Below are positions 15,668 to 24,207 of a DNA stretch of 64,000 nt, piece by piece; the stretch's first letter is position 1; the number at the start of each line of letters is the position of its first letter. The notes under the pieces were generated by a model, which was not told the DNA's origin, ran no database searches, and was given only the letters and a program-made list of their open reading frames with translations. The DNA is from an uncultured Pseudomonadota bacterium (GTDB lineage Bacteria; Pseudomonadota; Gammaproteobacteria; Burkholderiales; Burkholderiaceae_C). The translations under genes and the position numbers were made by a program. Location: NCBI GenBank assembly GCA_945952465.1, contig CAMFIB010000003.1, forward strand, positions 143,508-207,507. Direction: 5' to 3'.

Positions 15668-16993
15668 TCAACGCACCAGCACCGCTGCCGAGGTCTTGTG
15701 GGAGGCCGTGTCCACCAGCACCAGCGCGCCAACGACGCGTGAACGCGCGTAAGGCAGCACCGCGAGCGGTTCCTGGACGGCCAAAGACACGTGTCCGATG
15801 GCGTTGGGCGGCAATTCGGCCGCGTCTTCCTCGGCCAGCGTGTTGACGTCGAGTTTGTGGACGATGCGCTTGACTTTGGCTTTTACCCAACGGTGGCCGT
15901 GCAAGGCCCAGTACACCCGGCCCGCCACCAGCGGTTCGTCGTCCATCCAGGCCACGGTGGCCTCGATGTCGCGGGCCGGGTTGAAGGCGCCGGGCGCCAG
16001 CAGCCAGTCGCCACGCGAGACGTCGACCTCGCGGTCGAGCACGATGCCGGCGCTGTGGCCGGCGCGCATCGCGCCCGGCACGCGCACATGGTTGAGCACC
16101 TGCGCGATCTTCGCGGTCTGGCCGCTCGGCAGCACGGTGATTTCCTGGCCGGGCGCCGCGAAGCCGGTGGCCACGCGGCCCCAGAACACGCGGCGGCCCT
16201 GCGAGGTGTCGGACGAGGACGAGAACTTCTCGACCCACTGCACCGGGAAGGCGAAGGGCTGGTCGGTCTCGGCGGGGGTGTTGGGCAGTTCTTCCAAAAG
16301 CTGCAGCAGGCTGGGGCCTGCGTAGCCGCACCAGCCGGCGTGCGGCTCAACCACGTTCCAGCCCTTCAGCGCCGAGATCGGCACGATGGACGTGACCGAG
16401 ATGCCGGCCGCCGACGCGAACTTCTGCAACGCCGCGCCGATGTGCCGGAAGGCCAGTGCCGGGTCTTCCACCGCGTCGAGCTTGTTCACCGTGAAGACGA
16501 TGGAGGCCACGCGCAGCAGGTTGACCAGCAGCGAGTGGCGGCGGGTTTGCGGCAGCAGCGAGAGTTCGGGGTTGCGCCAGTCGAGCTTGGTGGCGTCGAC
16601 CAGCACCACGGCGGCGTCGGCGCTGGAGGCGGCCGTGACCATGTTGCGGGTGTACTGCTCGTGGCCCGGCGCGTCGCCGATGATGAACTTGCGGTGGGCG
16701 GTGGCGAAGTAGCGGTAGGCCACGTCGATGGTGATGCCCTGTTCGCGCTCGGCGCTCAGGCCGTCGGTCAGCAGCGCCAGGTCGGTTTCGCCGCCGCGCT
16801 GCACGCCGGCCAGCTGGTCTTGCAGCACGGTCTTGCTGTCCACCAGCAGGCGGCCGATGAGCGTGCTCTTGCCGTCGTCCACGCTGCCGCAGGTGATGAA
16901 CTTCAGCGCCGATGCGTGGTCATTTTCATGGCCATTCTGCGCGCCAGTCAGCGCCGTTGCTGGTGTTTGTGCTGCCAAATCTGTAGCGCTCAT
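15668..16993 (-). CDS. cysN: Sulfate adenylyltransferase subunit 1 (GTPase) CysN
   Basis: A protein of 441 residues. The P-loop GSVDDGKST (36-44), DAPGHEQYTRNM, and NKLD show the translation-factor GTPase fold; two beta-barrel domains follow. With CysD it forms ATP sulfurylase, making APS from sulfate. There is no fused CysC kinase domain, which agrees with an APS-using CysH in the same operon. Residues 2-24 (SATDLAAQTPATALTGAQNG...) are encoded by a copy of the dispersed repeat and are not part of the conserved fold. Its start overlaps the cysD stop (TGATG). Confidence 0.95.
   Translation of the reverse strand: MSATDLAAQTPATALTGAQNGHENDHASALKFITCGSVDDGKSTLIGRLLVDSKTVLQDQLAGVQRGGETDLALLTDGLSAEREQGITIDVAYRYFATAHRKFIIGDAPGHEQYTRNMVTAASSADAAVVLVDATKLDWRNPELSLLPQTRRHSLLVNLLRVASIVFTVNKLDAVEDPALAFRHIGAALQKFASAAGISVTSIVPISALKGWNVVEPHAGWCGYAGPSLLQLLEELPNTPAETDQPFAFPVQWVEKFSSSSDTSQGRRVFWGRVATGFAAPGQEITVLPSGQTAKIAQVLNHVRVPGAMRAGHSAGIVLDREVDVSRGDWLLAPGAFNPARDIEATVAWMDDEPLVAGRVYWALHGHRWVKAKVKRIVHKLDVNTLAEEDAAELPPNAIGHVSLAVQEPLAVLPYARSRVVGALVLVDTASHKTSAAVLVR
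16922..16990 (+). repeat. Dispersed repeat, copy 3 (encodes the CysN N-terminus)
   Basis: On + it reads ATTTTCATGGCCATTCTGC, GCGCCAGTCAGCGCC, then a GTGTTTGTGCTGCC tail with TGTAGCG. It ends directly beside the cysN start codon and supplies codons 2-24 on the minus strand. Confidence 0.65.
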
Positions 16994-17952
16994 CAGAAGT
17001 ACCCGTCTTTCTTGCGCTTCTCCATGGAAGCGTCGGAGGTCTTGTCGTCCATGCGGGTGGCGCCGCGTTCGCTCACCTCGGCCGACAGCGTTTCGACGAC
17101 GATGTCGCCCGCGCTGGCGGCCAGGCTTTCCACCGGGCAGGTGCAGGTGATGTCGCCCACGGTGCGGAAGCGCACGTCGCGCACTTCCGATTGCTCGCCG
17201 TCGCGCAGCGGTGTGAGCTCGGTCACCGGCACCAGCAGGCCCTTGCGCTCGACGACGGTGCGCTTGTGCGAGTAGTAGAGCGACGGCAGCGCGATGTTCT
17301 CGCGGGCGATGTACTGCCACACGTCGAGTTCGGTCCAGTTGCTGATGGGGAACACGCGGAAGTGCTCGCCGGGCTGCAGCCGGGTGTTGAACAGCGTCCA
17401 CAGCTCGGGGCGCTGGGCCTTGGGCTGCCACTGGCCGAAGCTGTCGCGGTGCGAAAAGATGCGCTCTTTCGCGCGGGCCTTTTCCTCGTCGCGGCGGGCG
17501 CCGCCAATGAGCGCGTCGAAGCGGAATTCCTCGATGGCCTCCAGCAGCGTGACCGACTGGTGCACGTTGCGGCTTTCGCCAGGGTGGGCCAGGCGCACGG
17601 TGCCGCGCGCCATGGAGTCTTCCACGGAGCGCACGATCAGGTCGGCGCCCAGTTCCTTGGCGCGGAAGTCGCGGAAGTCGGTCACCTCGTGGAAGTTGTG
17701 GCCGGTGTCGATCATCAGCAGCGGGTACGGAATGCGGCCGGCGCCGAAGGCCTTCTCGGCGCACTTCAGCATGACCAGCGAGTCCTTGCCGCCCGAGAAC
17801 AGCAGCGTGGGCCGCTCGAAGGCGGCGGCCACCTCGCGCAGGATGAAGATGGTTTCTTCTTCCAGCGCGTCGAGGTGCGAGTTGCTGAGCTGGCTCAACG
17901 CCGCCTGGGTGATGGCCGGCTCTGCGGCGGGAAATTCGGTGCGGGCGTTCAT
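16993..17952 (-). CDS. cysD: Sulfate adenylyltransferase subunit 2 CysD
   Basis: A protein of 319 residues. The PP-loop signature LLFSGGKDSLVML and the downstream DTGHNFHEVTDFRD, GGARRDEEKARAKER and the C-terminal KRKKDGYF are classic CysD features. It catalyses adenylation of sulfate with the CysN GTPase. The ATG at 17952 overlaps the cysH stop (4-nt overlap), so the operon is translationally coupled. Confidence 0.95.
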   Translation of the reverse strand: MNARTEFPAAEPAITQAALSQLSNSHLDALEEETIFILREVAAAFERPTLLFSGGKDSLVMLKCAEKAFGAGRIPYPLLMIDTGHNFHEVTDFRDFRAKELGADLIVRSVEDSMARGTVRLAHPGESRNVHQSVTLLEAIEEFRFDALIGGARRDEEKARAKERIFSHRDSFGQWQPKAQRPELWTLFNTRLQPGEHFRVFPISNWTELDVWQYIARENIALPSLYYSHKRTVVERKGLLVPVTELTPLRDGEQSEVRDVRFRTVGDITCTCPVESLAASAGDIVVETLSAEVSERGATRMDDKTSDASMEKRKKDGYF

Positions 17953-18719
17953 GCCACTTCCTTGATGGGGATCACTGACGATGCGGGGGATTTGTCGACG
18001 TGCAGGCCGCACTCCTTGGCGCTTTCCTGCTCCCACCACCAGCGGCCGGCGCGGAAGTCTTCGCCGAGCGAGACGGCGCGGGTGCAGGGCGCGCAGCCGA
18101 TGCTGGGGAAGAACTGGTCGTGCAGCGGGTTGTAGGGCACGTTGTGTTGCTTGACGAACTGCCAGACGTCGCCCAGCGTCCAGTCGACCAGCGGGTTCAG
18201 CTTGGCGCGTTCGGGCTGCTGCTCGATCTCGCCCACGTCGGCGCGGGCGTTCGACTGCTCGCGGCGCAGGCCGGTGATCCAGCCGTTCTTGCCCGACAGC
18301 GCGCGGGCCAGCGGGCGGGTCTTGCGGATGTCGCAGCACTCCTTGCGCAGGTCGAGGCTTTTGTACATGGCCTCGTGGCCGTTGCGGGCCAGGTATTCGG
18401 CCGCCTCCACCGGGTCGGGGCGAAACACCTCGACGCCGATGCCGTAATGCTGTTGCAGCCGCTCCAGCGTGTCCATGGTTTCGGCGTGCAGCATGCCGGT
18501 GTCGAGCGCGAAGACGGTGCTCTGGATGCCGCTCTGCTTGATCAGCTCGGTGATGACCATGTCTTCCACGCCCAGGCTGGAGGCCTGGGTGAGCGGCGAG
18601 AACTTCGCTTCGGCCTCGCGCAGCAGTTCGATGGCGCGGGCGACCTTGGCCTCGTAGGTGGCTGACGGCTTGGCGTTCAGGGTGATCGCGTGGCCGGGTG
18701 GCTGGGGACGGTTGAACAT
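17949..18719 (-). CDS. cysH: Assimilatory APS reductase, [4Fe-4S] type CysH
   Basis: A protein of 256 residues. The PAPS-reductase fold has SSLGVEDMV and FALDTGMLHAET. The cysteine pairs KECCDIRK and GCAPCTR are the iron-sulfur ligands that mark the enzymes using APS rather than PAPS, and the C-terminal KECGLH holds the catalytic Cys. It reduces APS to sulfite. This fits the absence of an APS kinase in the operon. Confidence 0.92.
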   Translation of the reverse strand: MFNRPQPPGHAITLNAKPSATYEAKVARAIELLREAEAKFSPLTQASSLGVEDMVITELIKQSGIQSTVFALDTGMLHAETMDTLERLQQHYGIGVEVFRPDPVEAAEYLARNGHEAMYKSLDLRKECCDIRKTRPLARALSGKNGWITGLRREQSNARADVGEIEQQPERAKLNPLVDWTLGDVWQFVKQHNVPYNPLHDQFFPSIGCAPCTRAVSLGEDFRAGRWWWEQESAKECGLHVDKSPASSVIPIKEVA

Positions 18720-18733
18720 GGCGGCGTGTGTGT

Positions 18734-19138
18734 TCAGGCGGGCTGGGCTTCGACGAAATGCGGTTTTTTCTCGACGTCGCCCTGGTAGAAGGCCTTGAAG
18801 CGGTCGAACTGGCGCTGGGCGTGGGCCACGTCCTGGTCGGCGCGCAGCACGGCGGCGCTGAAGCCGCAGCGCTGCATCTGCACCAATTGGTCGATCAGCA
18901 CGTCGCCCGTGGCGCGGATCTCGCCCTGGAAACCCCGGCGGCGGCGCAGCAGCAGCGCCTGGCTGAAAGCGCGCCCGTCGGTGAACTTGGGGAAGTGCAG
19001 GTCGATGCGGGTCACGCCGCCGAGTTCCAGCGTGAGCGCGTCGGCGTCGTTGGCGAGAAACACCACGCCGGGCTGATTTTCAGAGCCATATTGGCCGCCA
19101 GTCAGTGCCAATGGGTCATTGTGTGCTATCAATTTCAT
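18734..19138 (-). CDS. DUF934 protein, sulfite-reductase-associated
   Basis: A protein of 134 residues. The core (VTRIDLHFPKFTDGRAFSQALLLRRRRGFQGEIRATGDVLIDQLVQMQRCGFSAAVL) is the DUF934 family, which is almost always encoded between cysI and cysH in betaproteobacteria and is probably an accessory of sulfite reduction. The first about 21 residues, MKLIAHNDPLALTGGQYGSE, and the ATG itself come from a copy of the dispersed repeat. Without it, the next possible start would be well inside the protein. Confidence 0.85.
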   Translation of the reverse strand: MKLIAHNDPLALTGGQYGSENQPGVVFLANDADALTLELGGVTRIDLHFPKFTDGRAFSQALLLRRRRGFQGEIRATGDVLIDQLVQMQRCGFSAAVLRADQDVAHAQRQFDRFKAFYQGDVEKKPHFVEAQPA

Positions 19139-19140
19139 AG
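19076..19140 (+). repeat. Dispersed repeat, copy 4 (provides a start codon)
   Basis: On + it reads ATTTTCAGAGCCATA, TTGGCCGCCAGTCAGTGCC, AATGGGTCATTGTGTGC and TATCAATTTCATAG, one of the cleanest family members. The CAT in its tail is the start codon of the DUF934 gene on the minus strand. Confidence 0.75.
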
Positions 19141-19148
19141 TTCTGCTT

Positions 19149-20972
19149 TCAGGCCAGAGCGGCCACCACGGGGTGGCGGGCGGCGTTGGCCGAGGCCTTG
19201 AACGGTTCGATGCCGACGCGCTTGAGCGTCTGCTGGAAGGTCTCGTTGCGGTCGCCCTTTTTCTCGCGCAGGTCGCGGTAGGTGCCGAGCACCGCCTCGA
19301 TCACGTCGGGCACTTCGGCCGCGCTGAACGAAGGGCCGACCACCTTGCCCGCCACGGCCGGGCCGGAGGCGGTGGAGCCGTCTGCCCCGCCCAGCGTGAC
19401 CTGGTACCACTCCTTGCCGTCTTTATCGACACCGAGGATGCCGATGTGGCCGCTGTGGTGGTGGCCGCAGGAGTTGATGCAGCCGCTGATGTGCAGGTCG
19501 ATCTCGCCCAGGTCGTCGAGCTCGTCGAGGTCTTGATACCGCTCGGTGATCGCTTCCGACACCGGAATGGAGCGGGCGTTGGCCAGCGAGCAGAAGTCGC
19601 CGCCGGGGCAGGTGATCATGTCGGTGATGAGGCCGATGTTGGGCCGCGCCACGCCCAGTTGGCGGGCGGCGCGCCACAGCTCGGGCAGCTCGTCGCAGCG
19701 CACCCACGGCAGCACCAGGTTCTGGCTGTGCGTGACGCGGGCCTCGCCGGCGCTGAAGCGGTCGGCCAGGTCGGCGGCGGCGCGCAGCTGGGCGGCGTCG
19801 GCGTCGCCGGGGGCCTGGCCCAGGCGCTTGAACGACAGCGTGACGGCGCGCAGGTCGGGGTTCTTGTGCGGCGCCACGTTGCGCTGCAGCCAGCGGGCGA
19901 ATTCGCCGTCGTTCTCGGCCTCGGCCTTCAGCATCTCGGCCACCTTGGCGTCGCCGGCCACCTGGTCGCAGTGGCGCTCGGGTTCGACGAAGCAGGCGGC
20001 CACGCGGTCGTACTCGGCCTGCGTGATGGTGTGCGGCGCGCCGTCCACCTCGACGATGTCGCGGTATTCCTTTTCCACCGCGTCGATGTATTTCTGGCCC
20101 TCGGCCTTCACCAGAATCTTGATGCGGGCCTTCCAGACGTTGTCGCGCCGGCCGTAGCCGTTGTAGACGCGGATCACCGCCTCGAGGTAATTGATGAGCT
20201 GGTGCCACGGCAGGAACTCGCGCACCACGGTGCCGATGACCGGCGTGCGGCCCATGCCGCCGCCCACCTGCACGCGGAAGCCGGTTTCACCCGCGTCGTT
20301 CTTCACGAGCTGCAGGCCCACGTCGTACCAGCCGATCGCGGCGCGGTCTTCCCTGGAGCCGTTGAACGAGATCTTGAACTTGCGCGGCAGGAAGCAGAAC
20401 TCGGGGTGCAGCGAGCTCCACTGGCGCAGGATTTCGGCGTAGGGCCGCGGGTCGGCGATTTCGTCGGGCGCGAAGCCGGCGGTTTCGTCGCAGCAGATGT
20501 TGCGGATCGCGTTGCCGCTGGTCTGGATGCCGTGCATGTTGACGCTGGCCAGCAGGTCCATCACGTCGGCGCTCTTCTTCAGCGGGATCCAGTTGAACTG
20601 CACGTTGGTGCGCGTGGTGAAGTGGCCGTAGCCGAACTTCAGCTTGCTGCCGATCTCGCGGCCGTCCGGCAGCGGAATGGTGCCCAGGCCGTTCTGCGTG
20701 GTCTGCGCCTGCGCCAGCAACTCGGGGTCGGGCTGGTCGTAGTCGGCGGCGATGGTGGCCATCGCGCGCAATTGCGCGCTGGAAATCTCGCCGTAGGGCA
20801 CGGCCACGCGCAGCATGGGCGCATAACGCTGGATGTACCAGCCGTTCTGCAGCCGCAGCGGGCGGAACTCGTCGTCGCCCAGTTGGCCGGCGAGGTTGCG
20901 GGTGAGCTGGTCGCGGTACTGCTGTGCGCGCAGCTTGACGAACTCTTTGTCGAAATCGGTGTATTGGTACAT
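19149..20972 (-). CDS. cysI: Sulfite reductase hemoprotein (nitrite/sulfite reductase family) CysI
   Basis: A protein of 607 residues. The siroheme/[4Fe-4S] motifs CPGGDFCSLANARS and SGCINSCGHHHSGHIG are complete. Two ferredoxin-like halves (FTTRTNVQFNWIP; QVGGGMGRTPVIG) are present. It catalyses six-electron reduction of sulfite to sulfide. The gene is transcribed just after a TauE-type transporter and is followed by DUF934, cysH, cysD and cysN. It is slightly longer than many homologues because of a longer C-terminus. No cysJ flavoprotein is seen; ferredoxin may be the donor. Confidence 0.93.
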   Translation of the reverse strand: MYQYTDFDKEFVKLRAQQYRDQLTRNLAGQLGDDEFRPLRLQNGWYIQRYAPMLRVAVPYGEISSAQLRAMATIAADYDQPDPELLAQAQTTQNGLGTIPLPDGREIGSKLKFGYGHFTTRTNVQFNWIPLKKSADVMDLLASVNMHGIQTSGNAIRNICCDETAGFAPDEIADPRPYAEILRQWSSLHPEFCFLPRKFKISFNGSREDRAAIGWYDVGLQLVKNDAGETGFRVQVGGGMGRTPVIGTVVREFLPWHQLINYLEAVIRVYNGYGRRDNVWKARIKILVKAEGQKYIDAVEKEYRDIVEVDGAPHTITQAEYDRVAACFVEPERHCDQVAGDAKVAEMLKAEAENDGEFARWLQRNVAPHKNPDLRAVTLSFKRLGQAPGDADAAQLRAAADLADRFSAGEARVTHSQNLVLPWVRCDELPELWRAARQLGVARPNIGLITDMITCPGGDFCSLANARSIPVSEAITERYQDLDELDDLGEIDLHISGCINSCGHHHSGHIGILGVDKDGKEWYQVTLGGADGSTASGPAVAGKVVGPSFSAAEVPDVIEAVLGTYRDLREKKGDRNETFQQTLKRVGIEPFKASANAARHPVVAALA

Positions 20973-20979
20973 GGTGGAG

Positions 20980-21771
20980 TCAAACGAAAACCAGCTTGGT
21001 GCCAGCCCAGGCCAGCAGCAGCGACAGGATGGAACGCACGACCCGTTCCGGCGTGCGCGACACCAGCCGCGAGCCGATCCAGATGCCCGGCAGCGAGCCG
21101 GCCAGCAATTTGACCAGAAGTGGCCAGTCCACGGAGCCGAGCGAGGCATGGCCCAGCCCGGCGACCAGCGTCAGCGGCACCGCGTAGGCGATGTCGGCGG
21201 CCACGATGCGGGGCAGCGGCAGCAGCGGAAACAGCACCAGCAGCACGGTGACGCCGATCGCGCCGGCGCCCACCGAAGTGAGTGTCACCAAGGTGCCGAT
21301 CACCGCGCCGAACAGCAGCGGCAGGCTCCAGTGGCTGGGCTGCGAGGCGCGGTCGAGGTCGGCGTCGGCGAGCTGGCGCGGCGCCTGCTTGCCGCGCACG
21401 GCCTTGTAGAACATGGCGGCGGCGGTCAGCAGCAGCGCCACGCCCAGCGTGCCGGTCATCACGCGCTGCACGGCGGGGTCGGTGGGGCCGAGGGTGTGCA
21501 GCACGTAGAGCGTCACCAGCGCGGCCGGAATGCTGCCGGCGCAGAGCTGCGCCACCACGCGCCACGGCACCAGCTTCTGGCGGGCCATGCTGACGGTGCC
21601 GCTGAACTTGGTGAAGGCGGCGAACAGCAGGTCGGTGCCGACCGCCATGTAGGGCTTCACGCCGAAGAAGAAGATCAGGATGGGTGTCATGAGCGAGCCG
21701 CCGCCCACACCCGTCAGGCCGACCACCAGGCCGACGAAAAATCCCGCGAAAACGAACCCCAGGTCGTGCAT
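20980..21771 (-). CDS. TauE/SafE-family sulfite/sulfur-compound transporter
   Basis: A protein of 263 residues with about eight hydrophobic segments. The start FAGFFVGLVVGLTGVGGGSLMTPILI and an internal repeat GAVIGTLVTLTSVGAGAIGVTVLL are the TauE/SafE signature (DUF81). It is an inner-membrane permease that probably moves sulfite, sulfonates or another sulfur anion. It is the first gene of the sulfate reduction operon, 7 bp before cysI. Confidence 0.88.
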   Translation of the reverse strand: MHDLGFVFAGFFVGLVVGLTGVGGGSLMTPILIFFFGVKPYMAVGTDLLFAAFTKFSGTVSMARQKLVPWRVVAQLCAGSIPAALVTLYVLHTLGPTDPAVQRVMTGTLGVALLLTAAAMFYKAVRGKQAPRQLADADLDRASQPSHWSLPLLFGAVIGTLVTLTSVGAGAIGVTVLLVLFPLLPLPRIVAADIAYAVPLTLVAGLGHASLGSVDWPLLVKLLAGSLPGIWIGSRLVSRTPERVVRSILSLLLAWAGTKLVFV

Positions 21772-21826
21772 GGGCGCGACTGTAAAAGCCGCCCTTATGA
21801 ATCCCAACGATTTTTTAGTTCGCGCT

Positions 21827-21896
21827 TTATGCGGATAAGCTTATGCGCCAATGCTGGCGCGGCTTTCCGGCGCTTTTGTCGGCTTATGCGGATAAG
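21827..21896. promoter_or_regulatory. Duplicated TTATGCGGATAAG boxes, possible CysB-type control region
   Basis: The 13-bp sequence TTATGCGGATAAG occurs at 21827-21839 and again at 21884-21896, with an additional CTTATGCG directly after the first. The region lies upstream of the tauE-cysI operon. TTAT...ATAAG dyads are compatible with LysR-type (CysB-like) binding, but this is inference. The second box also encodes the last residues and the stop of MnmC. Confidence 0.4.
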
Positions 21897-23779
21897 GCGG
21901 TTTGTGCTGCGGTGCAGCGGCCGGCGCGCAGCATCCGCGCCAGTTTGGGCGCCACCGGCAGCGGCTCGCCGGCCACCTCGGCAGCCAGCACCTCCCCGCA
22001 CAACACCGCCAAAGACAGCCCGCGCGCGCCCAGGCCGGCCAGCACCGCGAGGCCGGGCCAGCGTTCGGCGTCGATGAAGCCGACGGCCGGCAGCCGGTCT
22101 GGCAGCGTCGCGCGCACGCCGGCCCAGCGGCCGGCCGTGGCGAACCGTTCGGCGACCTGCGGCGCCAGCGCCGGCAGCAGCCGGGCCAGCCGTTCGGCGT
22201 TGGCGGCGTGGTCGGCGTCGGTGGTGGCGGCGTCGCGCGCGTCGCGTTCGAAGGTGGAGCCGGCCAGCCAGAACGGGCCGTCGGGTGACGGCACGGCCGG
22301 CAGCAGCGCGCCGTCGCCGTTCACCGGCGTGGCGGGTGCGCCGCTCCAGCCGCCGGGGCCGAACGCGACCTGGCCGCGCAGCGGGTTGAGGGGCAGGGCG
22401 GCTCCCAGAGGCTGGAGCAGCGCCGCGGTGTCGGCCGCGCCGGCCAGCACGACCAGCGGGGCCTGGGCCAGCACCGCGCCGGCCGCGTCCAGCAGCGCCC
22501 AGCCGCCGTTGGGTTGCTGGCGCAGCGAGGCCACGGCGGCCTGGCCGACGAAGGTGACGCCCGGTGCGGCGAGCTGGGCGCGCACCAGCGCGGCGGGCTT
22601 CAGCCAGGCGGCGCGGGGGTGCCAGAAGGCGGGGGTGTCGGCGGGCAGGCGGGCGGCGGCGAGGTGGCCGGGGCCGGCCACGGCGCAGCCGTCGTCGAGC
22701 CGGCCGGGCAGCCGCGTCTTGCCGGCATCGCGCCGCTCCAGCACGCCGCTCACGGCCCAATCGGAGCCTTCTTGCAGGCACTCCTGCGCCCGCTGGGTGG
22801 TGGCCCGCAGGCCGGCGCGGGTCAGGCGCGACAGGGCGTTGTCGTCGGGCGAGGCGTGCGGCACGGCCAGGCCGGCCGGCAGGCCGGAGGCGCCGGCGGC
22901 CGGTTCGGCGGCGCGGTCGAGCACCGTCACGGCCCAGCCGCGCCGCGCCAGCGACAGCGCGGCCGAACTGCCCGCCAGGCCGGCACCGACGACGACGCAG
23001 CGCCGGCCTTCGGTGCTATCAATAAAAGAGCTGAAATGCGAGTGCCCACGCTGACTGTGGCCCGGTTTTCCTTGAAAAACGGGGTTGTAGCGGCCGACCA
23101 GCCTGTCGCGCTTGGGCGGCAGGCCGGGCGCGCGTTCGGCGCTGAAACCGGCCTGGGCCAGCGCGTCCAGCACCGTCCGGGCGATGGTGTAGCTGGCAAT
23201 GGCAGCGCCGGGCCGGCAATTGCGGGCCACGCCACGCATGACGTCGGCGCTCCAGATGCCGGGGTTGGCGGAGGGGCTGAAGCCGTCGAGGAAGACCGCG
23301 TCGGCCTCGCACAGCCGCTCGCGCAGCGCGGCGGCGGCGTCGTTCACCACCAGCGTCAGCAGCACACGGCCGCCGTCGAAGGAGAGGCGGTGCACGCCGG
23401 GGGCCGAGAGGCCCCACCAGGGGCCGGCCAGCGCGTCGGCCAGCGGCTGCAGTTCGGGGAAGGGCGCGGCGCCGCGCCGCAGGTCGTCGGCCGACACGGG
23501 GAAGGCCTCGACGGAGGTGAACAGCAGCCGGTCGCAGCGCTGCGGGTCGTTGCGCCAGGCCTGCCAGGTGGTGAGGAAGTTGAGGCCCAGGCCGAAGCCG
23601 GTTTCCAGAATCTGGAAGCTGCGCCGGCCCTGCCAGCCCGCCGGCAGGCCGCAGCCCGCCAGGAAGACGCCGCGCGCCTGGGCGAGGCCAGCCTGGCCGT
23701 CGTCGCGGTTGCGGTACATGTCGCCGAACCGCGGGCTGCGCGGGTTGCCGGCCGCGTCCCAGTCGACCGGCTCGGTCAT
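21884..23779 (-). CDS. mnmC: Bifunctional tRNA mnm5s2U biosynthesis protein MnmC
   Basis: A protein of 631 residues. The N-terminal methyltransferase half (about 1-235) has ILETGFGLGLNFL and DAVFLDGFSPSANPGIWS. The C-terminal FAD oxidase half (from about 258) starts RRCVVVGAGLAGSSAALSLARRG. It converts cmnm5s2U to mnm5s2U in the wobble position of tRNA. The linker, residues about 234-256 (FQGKPGHSQRGHSHFSSFID), is encoded by a copy of the dispersed repeat. The ATG at 23779 is preferred because the upstream extension would overlap the yggX end. Confidence 0.92.
   Translation of the reverse strand: MTEPVDWDAAGNPRSPRFGDMYRNRDDGQAGLAQARGVFLAGCGLPAGWQGRRSFQILETGFGLGLNFLTTWQAWRNDPQRCDRLLFTSVEAFPVSADDLRRGAAPFPELQPLADALAGPWWGLSAPGVHRLSFDGGRVLLTLVVNDAAAALRERLCEADAVFLDGFSPSANPGIWSADVMRGVARNCRPGAAIASYTIARTVLDALAQAGFSAERAPGLPPKRDRLVGRYNPVFQGKPGHSQRGHSHFSSFIDSTEGRRCVVVGAGLAGSSAALSLARRGWAVTVLDRAAEPAAGASGLPAGLAVPHASPDDNALSRLTRAGLRATTQRAQECLQEGSDWAVSGVLERRDAGKTRLPGRLDDGCAVAGPGHLAAARLPADTPAFWHPRAAWLKPAALVRAQLAAPGVTFVGQAAVASLRQQPNGGWALLDAAGAVLAQAPLVVLAGAADTAALLQPLGAALPLNPLRGQVAFGPGGWSGAPATPVNGDGALLPAVPSPDGPFWLAGSTFERDARDAATTDADHAANAERLARLLPALAPQVAERFATAGRWAGVRATLPDRLPAVGFIDAERWPGLAVLAGLGARGLSLAVLCGEVLAAEVAGEPLPVAPKLARMLRAGRCTAAQTALSA
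23014..23080 (-). repeat. Dispersed repeat, copy 5 (MnmC interdomain linker)
   Basis: On the minus strand: TTTTTCAAGGAAAACCGGG, CCACAGTCAGCGTGGG, and a tail ATTGATAGCA. It keeps frame through the mnmC coding sequence. Confidence 0.6.
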
Positions 23780-23789
23780 GCGCGGGGGC

Positions 23790-24062
23790 TCAGGCGGTCG
23801 GGGGCACGTAGCCGGCGGCCTGGTCGGCACCGGTGCCGAAGAAGTGCTGCTCCATCTGCCGCGCCAGGTACTGGCGGGCGCGCTGGTCGGCCAGGTTGAG
23901 CCGGTTCTCGTTGACCAGCATGGTCTGGTGCTTCAGCCAGGCCGCCCAGGCTTCCTTGCTGACGCTCTCCCAGATGCGTTTGCCCAGTTCGCCGGGGTAG
24001 GGGGGAAAGTCGAGGCCTTCGGCTTCCTTGCCGAGCTTGATGCATTGAACCAGTCGCGCCAT
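23790..24062 (-). CDS. yggX: Probable Fe(2+)-trafficking protein YggX
   Basis: A protein of 90 residues, the family length. It begins [24 protein letters not shown] with the conserved Cys7, then [23 protein letters not shown] and [25 protein letters not shown]. It protects iron-sulfur proteins from oxidants and affects iron use. It starts at ATG 24062, not the GTG three codons earlier, because homologues begin MAR. It precedes mnmC on the same strand, with an 10-bp gap. Confidence 0.95.
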   Translation of the reverse strand: MARLVQCIKLGKEAEGLDFPPYPGELGKRIWESVSKEAWAAWLKHQTMLVNENRLNLADQRARQYLARQMEQHFFGTGADQAAGYVPPTA

Positions 24063-24097
24063 GGGTGTCACCTTCTGTCTCTGTCAGTCTGTCAGTG

Positions 24098-24140
24098 GTT
24101 CTTAGGATTGTTTGGCTATTAAGAACTGAGAACTTAGTAG
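24098..24140. promoter_or_regulatory. GTTCTTA...TAAGAAC inverted repeat upstream of the sulfate-binding protein
   Basis: GTTCTTA (24098-24104) and TAAGAAC (24120-24126) form a dyad with 15 bp between, and a further GAACTTAG follows. It is AT-rich in a GC-rich genome and lies 70-110 bp before the sbp start, a position and style fitting CysB/Cbl-type activators. The regulator identity is inferred. Confidence 0.4.
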
Positions 24141-24207
24141 TTCCAGTTTTGTGGGGTCACTTTCAGAATCCTTTTCATCGCAACACTTGTCGATGGAAAA
24201 AGGACCC

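Noticed and set aside
19119..21113. Long open frame on + opposite cysI
   Set aside because: Antisense artefact of GC-rich codon bias; CysI on the minus strand has complete siroheme motifs.
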